NCBI GenBank assembly: GCA_030642405.1
Contig: DAOWNV010000165.1
Span: forward strand, 1-6,508
DNA length: 6,508 nucleotides
Reading direction: 5' to 3'
Source of the DNA: Desulfosarcina sp.
GTDB taxonomy: Bacteria; Desulfobacterota; Desulfobacteria; Desulfobacterales; Desulfosarcinaceae
The notes beneath the pieces are model-generated. The model saw nothing but the letters and a program-made list of their open reading frames with translations. It did no database searches and was not told the DNA's origin. How positions within the stretch are numbered: position 1 is the first letter of the stretch; each line of letters starts with the position of its first letter. A program made the position numbers and the translations under genes. Positions 1 through 6,087 of this stretch are shown here, piece after piece.

Positions 1-1658
1 ACGTTACCTTTGAACATCAGTTCTTTTAGGCGCTGGTACGTTTCTGCATCGTAGGTCATAAGAAAGTGCAGGGCTTCCGGTGTCAAAGTCCCCTTGGCTG
101 CAACGAACAATGCCGACTCGAGTCCAACCGATCCACCACCGATTATAGCCACTTTTTTACCGAGTCGCAAATTGTTTTGCAACAGCTCCCATGCTGTTAT
201 GACGGAAGGATCGTCCAAACCTTCAATAGCTGGAATAAGAGGCTCGGCACCTTCAGCGACGAGAATGTGATCAGGATTCTCTTTTTGGATCAATTCCTGT
301 GTCACCTCGCTGTTCAGATGAACTGGAATATCATGAACTTTCAGCATTGTACTGTAATAGCGCATAAACTCCATCAGTTCTTCTTTGTGAGGCGGTGCCG
401 AAGCGATCCGGAGTTGACCACCAATCTCACTGTTTTTTTCATACAGGTGAACATTATGGCCTGCCTGTTTTGAGGTTACTGCTGCTTCTAAGCCGGCCAG
501 ACCGGCTCCGATAACCATCACTTTTTTTGGGGATTCGGTAGTTTGGATCTTTCTGACATTTTCGTATCCTGCCAACGGATTGGAGACACAACTGACGGAA
601 TTACCGCTCATGATTCCATCCATGCAACCTTGCAGGCAGCCAATACAAGGTCGGATTTCATCCCTTTTTCCGGATTGAGCTTTTCTTACCCAGTGTGGGT
701 CTGCGATCAGGGCTCTGCCGATACTTACCATATCAGCATATCCGTCCTTCAGTGTAGATTCGGCTGTTTCAGGAGTATTGATTCGATTTGCAGCGATAAC
801 CGGCACAGAGACGGCCTCCTTTATGTTATGTGCCAAGTAGGCAAAAGCGGATCTGGGCAGATTGGTAGTCATTTGGGGAACCTTTGTTTCATGCCAGCCT
901 CCTGTAACACTGATCAAATCCACACCGGCTTTTTCATATACCTTCGCAAATTCCGGGGTCTCTGAATCAGTGTTACTGCCTTCAACAAAATCATTTCCGG
1001 CCATGCGTATGGAAACCGGAAAATCGGGACCTAACGCGATTTTTAACTGTTTGATGATTTCGCAGGGAAAGCGTACCCTGTTTTCAAAACTGCCGCCATA
1101 CTCGTCAGTGCGATGGTTTTTAAGTGGTGATAGAAACTGAGTAATTAAATAGCCCGCAGAACCAATGATCTCCACACCGTCAAACCCGGCTTTTTTGGCT
1201 CTGACCCCGGCATCAATAAAGGCTTTTTGAACTCCTTTGATGTCTTCTATGGTCATCTCTTTCGGTGTTGTTTTAGAATACTTGGAGAAAATGGCAGAAG
1301 GCGCCATAGGTTGTTTGCCACCGATGATGAAAGGTTGTGAATATGCACCGGCATGGAACAATTGTATCCAGGCTCGAGCCCCTTCCTTTTGGATTAATCC
1401 AGTCATTTTCTTAAAGGACGGGATTGCCTCATCACTATCCAGCAACATGGTAAGCATACCGGATCCCAACTCGTCGATTCCTACCGGGCCTACCGTAACG
1501 ATTCCTGCACCGCCTCGTGCTTTTTCCTGAAAAAAATTATAATAACGATCATTTAAAGTACCATCGAGCGAATACATCAACCCAAGTGCAGGGTAGACAA
1601 CTCTATTTTTAACTTCCAGGTTGTTGATTTTAATTGGACTGAAAAGTTGATCATACAT
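1..1658 (-). CDS. FadH-like 2,4-dienoyl-CoA reductase (OYE-family FMN/4Fe-4S/FAD enzyme), 3' end cut off
   Basis: I translated this by hand: the minus frame stays open from ATG 1658 to the left edge, giving 552 residues. FadH proteins are about 670 aa, so roughly 120 C-terminal residues lie outside. Residues 1-330 form the FMN-binding TIM barrel (NRVVYPA at 18-24, QLFHAG at 99-104, DEYGGSFENR at 185-194, GRALIADP at 314-321). Cysteines 338, 341, 345 and 357 (CX2CX3CX11C) match the FadH 4Fe-4S spacing. GAGLAGLEAA at 384-393 is the first dinucleotide fold and GGGSVGLESA at 507-516 the second, as in FadH FAD/NADPH domains. Tyr170 (GYLITQF) and His256 (GGWHE) align with the E. coli FadH catalytic Tyr/His at a constant offset. 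Expected reaction: NAD(P)H reduction of a 2,4-dienoyl-CoA. Bile-acid (BaiCD-like) or dearomatising naphthoyl-CoA-type relatives are alternatives. One oddity is Ala105, where relatives usually have Arg in the HxGR motif. It is the last operon gene visible, 91 bp after the hotdog gene. Confidence 0.93.
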   Translation of the reverse strand, partial: MYDQLFSPIKINNLEVKNRVVYPALGLMYSLDGTLNDRYYNFFQEKARGGAGIVTVGPVGIDELGSGMLTMLLDSDEAIPSFKKMTGLIQKEGARAWIQLFHAGAYSQPFIIGGKQPMAPSAIFSKYSKTTPKEMTIEDIKGVQKAFIDAGVRAKKAGFDGVEIIGSAGYLITQFLSPLKNHRTDEYGGSFENRVRFPCEIIKQLKIALGPDFPVSIRMAGNDFVEGSNTDSETPEFAKVYEKAGVDLISVTGGWHETKVPQMTTNLPRSAFAYLAHNIKEAVSVPVIAANRINTPETAESTLKDGYADMVSIGRALIADPHWVRKAQSGKRDEIRPCIGCLQGCMDGIMSGNSVSCVSNPLAGYENVRKIQTTESPKKVMVIGAGLAGLEAAVTSKQAGHNVHLYEKNSEIGGQLRIASAPPHKEELMEFMRYYSTMLKVHDIPVHLNSEVTQELIQKENPDHILVAEGAEPLIPAIEGLDDPSVITAWELLQNNLRLGKKVAIIGGGSVGLESALFVAAKGTLTPEALHFLMTYDAETYQRLKELMFKGN

Positions 1659-1663
1659 GAGTG

Positions 1664-1668
1664 CCCTC
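1664..1668 (-). promoter_or_regulatory. Ribosome binding site fixing the start of the FadH-like gene
   Basis: The minus strand reads GAGGG five bases before ATG 1658. In-frame codons upstream include a GTG at 1670, but it would overlap this site and lacks one of its own, and a stop codon closes the frame at 1680-1682. The 1658 start also gives the family-typical N-terminus (MYDQLFSPIKINN). Confidence 0.6.
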
Positions 1669-1749
1669 ACAGATAAGCATTATATGCCGTTAATAATCTT
1701 AATTCTTCTTGAAAGTAAATTGACTGTATCCTCAATCCTAAGAGCCTTC

Positions 1750-2241
1750 TTACAGGGGCGGGCTCATCATTATTGTTTCGACGAAATCAACTGTGACGGC
1801 TCCAGTCTGTTTTTTGAGAAGGTGTCTCAGATCCACCAGAATCATACCTTTACTGGTCTTCCGTTTAATGCCGGCTTCCAGTTCGACATGCAGTGTATCA
1901 TTGGGATAAACCGGTGCTTTTACTCTGGCCTCCACCCCGACCATACCCATGAATATCCCGAGTTTCTCTTTTTTTGAAACCTCTGTGATAACGTCCATTA
2001 TTTTAGGTGCCATCAGCCCCATACCCACGGAAATCAAAAAAGGTGCGGGAGCGAATCTTTTTTGGTGGCTTTCCGGCATCGATGATTTGATATATTCCAT
2101 ATCAATAAACGGTGGCTCATGCAGGCCAACTACATTGATAAAAGTGACGATATCCGTTTCTGTGATGGTTCTGCAATGAGAAGTTGCTCGAGCGATGATT
2201 TCATTTGGACCATTGGATGTTTCTACGTTTGATACTGCCAT
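1750..2241 (-). CDS. MaoC-like hotdog-fold protein lacking the canonical hydratase residues
   Basis: A 163-aa single-hotdog protein, about the usual length for a MaoC-domain protein. The N-terminal part (residues 24-50, TITETDIVTF followed by a G-x-x-E-P-x-x-x-D stretch at 39-47) aligns with the MaoC signature G-D-x-N-P-x-H-x-D. The central MGLMAP region and the strands around 101-158 (including APVYPNDTLHVE at 109-120) look like the second half of the fold. MaoC enzymes hydrate trans-2-enoyl-CoA to (R)-3-hydroxyacyl-CoA using an Asp/His pair. Here those positions appear to be Leu40 and Phe45, and the usual HG of the later motif is Val72-Gly73, so the protein alone may not be a hydratase. It could be the non-catalytic half of a heteromeric hydratase, a binding subunit, or a different hotdog activity such as a thioesterase. 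A strong AGGAGG (2247-2252) lies 5 bases before ATG 2241. It sits 59 bp after the dehydrogenase B gene and upstream of the FadH-like gene. Confidence 0.85.
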   Translation of the reverse strand: MAVSNVETSNGPNEIIARATSHCRTITETDIVTFINVVGLHEPPFIDMEYIKSSMPESHQKRFAPAPFLISVGMGLMAPKIMDVITEVSKKEKLGIFMGMVGVEARVKAPVYPNDTLHVELEAGIKRKTSKGMILVDLRHLLKKQTGAVTVDFVETIMMSPPL

Positions 2242-2300
2242 AATAACCTCCTGATTATGTTAGAGCGATAGTCGGACATGATTTATCCGGTTTTAAAAAT

Positions 2301-3428
2301 CTACATACCTAATTCATCTGCCAGTTTTTGATAATGATAATCACTTGTTCCCTGCCAGATTCCTGTTGTTTTGGCGCGATTGGAATACAAGTGCAAATCG
2401 TACTCAAGCGCATAACCTATACCACCATGAAGTTGATGCGCCATAATTGTCGTTTCTCTATAAGCATTTCCAATCCAGGCTTTAGCCAGCGATATCTCCT
2501 TTGCGCAGGGTTTCCCCTCGCTTAACCTCCATACTGCATTATAGGCTGTGTAATAGGATCCTTCAATATCCATGGCCATTTTTGTCATATGGTGTTGCAC
2601 TGCCTGGAAGCTTCCAATGGGTCGACCAAACTGCACCCTTTTTTTAATATAATCCGCCGTCATCCTGATCACTTCCTTAGCACCACCAACCATTTCCACA
2701 CACTGTAAAGCCGTAGTCTGATCTGTTGTTTTCCTGATGATATTCTTTGCGGTTCCCCGTTCCCCGATAATCCGATCAGCCGGTACTTCGACATTATCCA
2801 GGACAACTTCGCTCTGACTGTCCAATCCAAAGGTGTTTAGTGCTTCAAACGTTATCCCTTCACTTGCCTTATCGATGAGAAAAAGTGATATACCGGTATC
2901 GGATGTGTTATCTTCGGTACGAGCTGCCACAATTAAGTAGTCGGCGGTATTGGTGTTCGGCACGAAGAGTTTTTGTCCGGAAACGTAGTATTTACCATTG
3001 ATCACTTGGGCTCTGGTTTCCAGATAATTCAGGTCGTGCGAAACCTGCGGCTCGGTGATTGCCATGGAAACCTTTATCTTACCGTCGGCAATTGCCGGAA
3101 GCAGTTCCGTTTTTTGATCGGCGTTGCCACAATTTGCAATACAGAGCGCCGAGGCTATGGTCGAGTAAAAAACCGTAGGCATCAATGAGCGACCGCACTC
3201 TTCATATAACGCGGCCAGCTCCATCAAACTCAAGCCCTCATCGGACGAGTTCTGGGAAGAAGACACTCCCAGCCAACCAAGCTCAGCAATCTTTTTCCAG
3301 AAACCCTCTTCGATTTCAGTATTATTTTCTTGAAGTTCCCGTATCTTTTCTTTTGTTAGTTCCTTGGCAAAAAACTTATGGGCACTATCCCTTATCATTT
3401 TTTGTTCTATTGTTAAATTGAAATCCAT
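2301..3428 (-). CDS. Acyl-CoA dehydrogenase subunit B (no canonical catalytic Glu)
   Basis: A 375-aa acyl-CoA dehydrogenase-fold flavoprotein. The ATG at 3446 would add six residues (MKKRWD), but ATG 3428 gives the usual MDFNLTIEQK start and has an AAGGTGG site, so I use 3428. Domains: helical N-domain at about 1-115, beta middle domain at about 120-220, helical C-domain at about 225-375. The C-domain keeps FAD contacts that such enzymes donate across the dimer: Arg264 and Gln275 in the RxxFGxxxxxxQ motif, and QLHGGIG at 332-338. The active site is degenerate. The medium-chain catalytic Glu position (usual EGT) is Gln359 (WQGTSD). The alternative helix-G position aligns with Thr238. The middle-domain AGSD motif reads VSHD, and the flavin-stacking Trp region is FVP (155-157). 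I infer a non-catalytic or half-site subunit that pairs with the dehydrogenase encoded 50 bp upstream. The family call is firm; the partner role is an inference. Confidence 0.92.
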   Translation of the reverse strand: MDFNLTIEQKMIRDSAHKFFAKELTKEKIRELQENNTEIEEGFWKKIAELGWLGVSSSQNSSDEGLSLMELAALYEECGRSLMPTVFYSTIASALCIANCGNADQKTELLPAIADGKIKVSMAITEPQVSHDLNYLETRAQVINGKYYVSGQKLFVPNTNTADYLIVAARTEDNTSDTGISLFLIDKASEGITFEALNTFGLDSQSEVVLDNVEVPADRIIGERGTAKNIIRKTTDQTTALQCVEMVGGAKEVIRMTADYIKKRVQFGRPIGSFQAVQHHMTKMAMDIEGSYYTAYNAVWRLSEGKPCAKEISLAKAWIGNAYRETTIMAHQLHGGIGYALEYDLHLYSNRAKTTGIWQGTSDYHYQKLADELGM

Positions 3429-3431
3429 ATC

Positions 3432-3438
3432 CCACCTT
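3432..3438 (-). promoter_or_regulatory. Ribosome binding site deciding the dehydrogenase B start
   Basis: The minus strand reads AAGGTGG, with the AAGG core 6 bases before ATG 3428. The alternative ATG at 3446 has no purine-rich site ahead of it, and using it would place this motif inside the coding region. Confidence 0.65.
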
Positions 3439-3478
3439 TTTTTCAAAATTCATTAACAGTCAGTTGGTATGTCGATTA

Positions 3479-4660
3479 TTATCGTGCACCTTCGCGTGGT
3501 AGTTTCAACGACTTTTGTGCTATGATATCACGCATAATCTCGTTGGTTCCGCCTCCAAAACGAAACAACGGCGCTACGCGAAACAACCTTTCCACATCAC
3601 CATTGACTGGAACCCACTTTGAATGTTGTCTTAACTGACCATAAAGGCCCATTACTTGCGTTCCTATATCACCGACTTTAGCTTTTAACTCACTTCCCAT
3701 AACTTTACCCATTAACATTTCCTTCATCGGAAACTTTTTTTCGTCAATCATCGCGGCGGCGGCGTAGGCAAACCATTTGCATATTTCCAACTCCGAGTAC
3801 AATTCAGCAACCCGCTGCCTGACTATTGTATTTTTAGAGAGTACTTCTCCATCAACGGTTGTACTTTTAAGAAAATCGACAACCTCGATCAATAACCTTC
3901 TGACGTCAGCAATTGAACCGATATCGAATCTTTCCAAATTCAGGGCCATCATAGCATAAGTCCAACCTTCGTTCAGATTCCCGACCAGATTGCTGCGAGG
4001 TACCCGGACATTATCAAAAAAGACTTCGTTCGTTCGTACATCTCCCCATGTGTGTATCGGTAATACTTTTACACCTGGATAATCAATGGGCACCAGGATA
4101 ATTGAAATACCCTTGTGTTTAGGGACATCCGGATCAGTCCGGCAGGCCAGAAACTCGTGTGTTGCCACATGTCCTTCGCTATTCCAGGTTTTTTGGCCGT
4201 TGATGACGAATTCATCGCCGTCAATAACGGCTTCGGTTTTTAAATTGGCCAGATCCGATCCCGCATCCGGCTCGGAGTAACCCAGCGCCAATTCAATTTC
4301 ACCATCCACGATTTTCGGGATCCACTCCTTTTTCATCTCATCTGAGCCGACGCTCATGATGGTCGGCGCTAAAGAAGTTAGTGTCATTCCAATTGCGGGG
4401 GCTTTAGCGGTTCTGAACTCTTCCAGAAAAATAAACTGTTTAACCATCGTTTCGCCCATTCCACCATATTCCTTGGGCCAGCCAATTCCAATCCACCCTT
4501 TCTTTTTGACTTTTTCAAGAAAAGCCTTTGCCAAAGGACCATTGGTAATTGGGTCTGAGTTTCTCTTCTCTTGTTGTATAGCCGGGGTGACATTTTGCCT
4601 GAGGAAGTCCCTTATCTTATCCCTCCATGCAATTTGGTCTTCGGTAAATTCAAAACGCAT
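3479..4660 (-). CDS. Acyl-CoA dehydrogenase subunit A (FadE-type, helix-G catalytic Glu)
   Basis: A 393-aa acyl-CoA dehydrogenase, normal length, and first gene of the four-gene operon. AAAGGAG (4666-4672) lies 5 bases before ATG 4660. Domains: N-terminal helices (MRFEFTEDQIAWRD onward), a beta middle domain with the YSEPDAGSD motif (128-136) and flavin-side Trp159 in KTWNSEG, then the C-terminal helical domain ending in GGGTNEIMRDIIAQ. The medium-chain Glu position is Gly370. However, Glu243 in ALNLERFD aligns with the helix-G catalytic base used by isovaleryl-CoA and long-chain dehydrogenases, so this subunit is probably the catalytic one. It lacks the RxxFGxxxxxxQ motif and has QVMGLYG (335-341) instead of QxxGGxG, so it misses FAD contacts normally supplied to a neighbouring subunit. 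Dehydrogenase B, 50 bp downstream, retains them. This resembles the unequal subunits of mycobacterial FadE26-FadE27 and FadE28-FadE29 alpha2-beta2 enzymes. Electrons would pass to electron-transfer flavoprotein. The substrate is unknown. Confidence 0.93.
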   Translation of the reverse strand: MRFEFTEDQIAWRDKIRDFLRQNVTPAIQQEKRNSDPITNGPLAKAFLEKVKKKGWIGIGWPKEYGGMGETMVKQFIFLEEFRTAKAPAIGMTLTSLAPTIMSVGSDEMKKEWIPKIVDGEIELALGYSEPDAGSDLANLKTEAVIDGDEFVINGQKTWNSEGHVATHEFLACRTDPDVPKHKGISIILVPIDYPGVKVLPIHTWGDVRTNEVFFDNVRVPRSNLVGNLNEGWTYAMMALNLERFDIGSIADVRRLLIEVVDFLKSTTVDGEVLSKNTIVRQRVAELYSELEICKWFAYAAAAMIDEKKFPMKEMLMGKVMGSELKAKVGDIGTQVMGLYGQLRQHSKWVPVNGDVERLFRVAPLFRFGGGTNEIMRDIIAQKSLKLPREGAR

Positions 4661-4686
4661 TCTATCTCCTTTCTGAGTTGATATTA

Positions 4687-4703
4687 CAGGTAGTGCAAAC
4701 CTG
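4687..4703. repeat. Inverted repeat in the operon leader, possible operator
   Basis: CAGGT and ACCTG arms of 5 bp flank a 7-base centre (AGTGCAA). The repeat lies between the candidate -10 box and the ribosome binding site of dehydrogenase A, where a TetR- or FadR-type repressor of fatty-acid genes could bind. The arms are short, no copy was seen elsewhere in the window and no regulator gene is present, so this is only a candidate. Confidence 0.25.
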
Positions 4704-4743
4704 CCATTTCATCCTTGATTTCTCTTATTCACAACGGTAATTT

Positions 4744-4772
4744 ATTATAATCCGGCGGATCAGATACTAAAA
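4744..4772 (-). promoter_or_regulatory. Candidate sigma-70 promoter of the acyl-CoA dehydrogenase operon
   Basis: The minus strand has a perfect TATAAT at 4749-4744. At 17 bases upstream the -35 position reads TTTAGT (4772-4767), which matches consensus at only 3 of 6 bases. Transcription would start near 4737 and give a leader of about 75 nt that includes the inverted repeat at 4687-4703. The weak -35 would fit a regulated promoter. Confidence 0.35.
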
Positions 4773-4818
4773 CGGACCATGAAAAGACACCTGAACATTT
4801 TGCTCAGTGTTCTCCTTC

Positions 4819-4840
4819 AACGCCTCTTGGCGTTTATTTT
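4819..4840 (+). terminator. Short hairpin with T-rich tail, weak terminator candidate
   Basis: AACGCC and GGCGTT form a perfect 6-bp stem around a TCTT loop (4819-4834), followed on the plus strand by TATTTT. The T-rich side faces plus-strand transcription, but no plus-strand gene lies upstream. Read from the minus strand, where the hydrolase transcript would arrive, the stem is followed by GAAGGAG and does not meet the usual intrinsic-terminator rule. It may still act as a 3' stabilising hairpin. Confidence 0.2.
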
Positions 4841-4860
4841 CCATTCACGGAGTCAATAAC

Positions 4861-5073
4861 TTAAAACTCGGTTCCTATGATATCTTTAGTGATTTCGTTA
4901 ATTATAAAAGTATTATCTCTCCCGTTAACAGACTGTGTCGGTAAAGTAAAGAGGTCCCATCCATTATTCATGTAAGGATATGGTCCTAAGTATCTGAATT
5001 CATTATGAGTGATATGATATAAAAATTGAATAGCTTCTAAACAGTAAATCAAAGAAGTGTTCAACAACCTGAA
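4861..5073 (-). other. Unexplained 70-codon open stretch in frame after the hydrolase stop
   Basis: Directly after the hydrolase TAA (5076-5074) the same minus frame stays open for 70 codons, to TAA at 4863-4861. The hypothetical product is rich in aromatic and polar residues (for example YLGPYPYMNNGWDLF) and I recognise no family. The only early starts are TTG codons at 5067 and 5064, and the AGG next to them is too close to act as a ribosome binding site. The stretch is AT-richer than the flanking genes. It could be a chance open frame, a decayed 3' remnant of another gene, or a small protein started inefficiently by coupling to the hydrolase. The hydrolase already has a normal family length, so it does not need this tail. 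Confidence 0.2.
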
Positions 5074-5886
5074 TTAATTTCCCAGAAAACTGTTAATCTG
5101 TTTTTCTGTTTCCCCATTATCGACTATCCATGTCATGTGACCTGCATCCTGAATAGGAATAAATTTTGCCCCAGGTATTTTTTCAGAAATCATTTTTCCA
5201 TTTGTAACGTCGAGGAGTTGATCTTTGGTGCCATGAATAACCAGTACTGGTATATTTATGTTTTTGATTTCTTCTTCCAGGTTGAATTTCGTTACGGCCA
5301 TCATTTGATGAAAGATGCCTTTTCCTGATCTTTTTTGTTTAAGTGATTCGTTAATAGACTCCTTATATGCTTCAGGATTTTTTTCTATCCAGTCTGGAGT
5401 AAAGTTTACAGCCATTGCTTTACTGGCTTTTTCAAAAAGGGATGCACCAGGGTTGGCTTGAAGAGCCTGGGCGCTTTCAGGTTTCATGTGTGTCTGGTTT
5501 GGACCGCCGTGCGACGTACTCATCAAAACCAGTTTGCGAATTGATTCCGGTGTGTCTGTGGCAATCTGCTGGCAAATCATTCCTCCCATGCTCATACCCA
5601 ATAAGTCAAATTGATTGATCTCAAGCGCCCTGGTTATGGCCATTACATCTTTTGCCATGGTTTCTATTGAATAAGGCCCTGGTGCCACGTCACTTTCACC
5701 CTGACCACGGTTATCCAGAACAATAACTTGTCTGTTGCTTGCAAGATTATGTGAAAAAAAGCGCCAATCTTCTTTAACGCTTGATACGCCCATAACCATA
5801 ACAAGTGGTATGTCGGATCGCTCTCCAATAAGTTGATAGGCAATTCTGACACCGTTATTGGAAATGTATTTTGTTGATGTTTGCAT
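5074..5886 (-). CDS. Alpha/beta-fold hydrolase with complete catalytic triad
   Basis: A 270-aa single-domain alpha/beta hydrolase of usual length. After strand segments around PLVMVMG (27-33, oxyanion-hole region) and VIVLDNRGQGES (54-65), the nucleophile elbow is GMSMG (97-101) with Ser99. Asp222 follows in HGTKDQ and His250 in DAGHMTW, completing the triad. Residues of about 125-205 form the lid region. The DNRGQGES...PYSIE pattern resembles enol-lactonase (PcaD-like) and C-C bond hydrolase relatives, but the subfamily does not fix a substrate; esterase, lactonase, thioesterase or ring-cleavage hydrolase are all possible. No signal peptide is seen, so it is probably cytoplasmic. ATG 5886 is preceded by AAGGA (5902-5898) at a long 11-base spacing, suggesting modest translation. 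It lies about 410 bp upstream of the dehydrogenase operon in the same direction, with its own promoter candidate, so it is probably a separate unit though possibly functionally linked. Confidence 0.92.
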   Translation of the reverse strand: MQTSTKYISNNGVRIAYQLIGERSDIPLVMVMGVSSVKEDWRFFSHNLASNRQVIVLDNRGQGESDVAPGPYSIETMAKDVMAITRALEINQFDLLGMSMGGMICQQIATDTPESIRKLVLMSTSHGGPNQTHMKPESAQALQANPGASLFEKASKAMAVNFTPDWIEKNPEAYKESINESLKQKRSGKGIFHQMMAVTKFNLEEEIKNINIPVLVIHGTKDQLLDVTNGKMISEKIPGAKFIPIQDAGHMTWIVDNGETEKQINSFLGN

Positions 5887-5975
5887 TTCTTACCGGATCC
5901 TTTAATCTGATTTTTGGGAGTTCAAGGGGACAATGAATAGTTTTTTAACAGGATTATGGTTTTTCTCGAAAATTT

Positions 5976-6002
5976 ATTGTATTAGGTAACACAAAATGTC
6001 AA
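5976..6002 (-). promoter_or_regulatory. Candidate sigma-70 promoter of the hydrolase gene
   Basis: The minus strand has a perfect TTGACA (6002-5997) and a TACAAT -10 (5981-5976, 5 of 6 bases) separated by 15 bases, slightly short of the optimal 17. AT-rich sequence (6003-6035) lies just upstream of the -35 and could serve as an UP element. Transcription would start near 5969, leaving a leader of about 80 nt before ATG 5886. Confidence 0.45.
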
Positions 6003-6087
6003 TATTTTTATATTCTTTTTGGCTATTCTATATCAGTAGCGTCCGGTTAGATCCATCCATGTAAATACTGTTGTTCCTGTTCAACGA

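Noticed and set aside
66..1530. Several plus-strand open frames of 90-140 codons opposite the FadH-like gene
   Set aside because: They lie antisense to a continuous, motif-rich minus-strand reading frame and show no recognisable domain or ribosome binding site; they are shadows.
1679..1684. Minus-strand TATAAT in the gap between the hotdog and FadH-like genes, within a GCAT-TAT-ATGC palindrome
   Set aside because: No acceptable -35 hexamer at 16-18 bases upstream and no extended -10; the start would fall only a few bases before the ribosome binding site. Most likely a chance AT-rich match inside the operon.
3429..3446. Six-residue N-terminal extension of dehydrogenase B (MKKRWD)
   Set aside because: No ribosome binding site precedes ATG 3446, and the extension would contain the good site that serves ATG 3428.
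4384..4593. 69-codon minus-strand frame inside the dehydrogenase A gene
   Set aside because: It is an alternative frame of a clear dehydrogenase gene, with no independent support.
4793..4812. GAACA / TGTTC inverted repeat with a 10-base spacer
   Set aside because: Arms of 5 bp with a long spacer are expected by chance in AT-rich intergenic DNA, and it is not placed at a promoter element.
5074..5076. Programmed stop-codon readthrough joining the hydrolase to the open tail
   Set aside because: The stop is TAA, the hydrolase already ends at a normal family length, and no readthrough-type stem-loop was seen after the stop.
6001..6014. AATAT / ATATT palindrome upstream of the hydrolase promoter
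   Set aside because: Pure A/T arms of 5 bp in an AT-rich tract; better explained as general AT-richness or UP-like sequence than as an operator.
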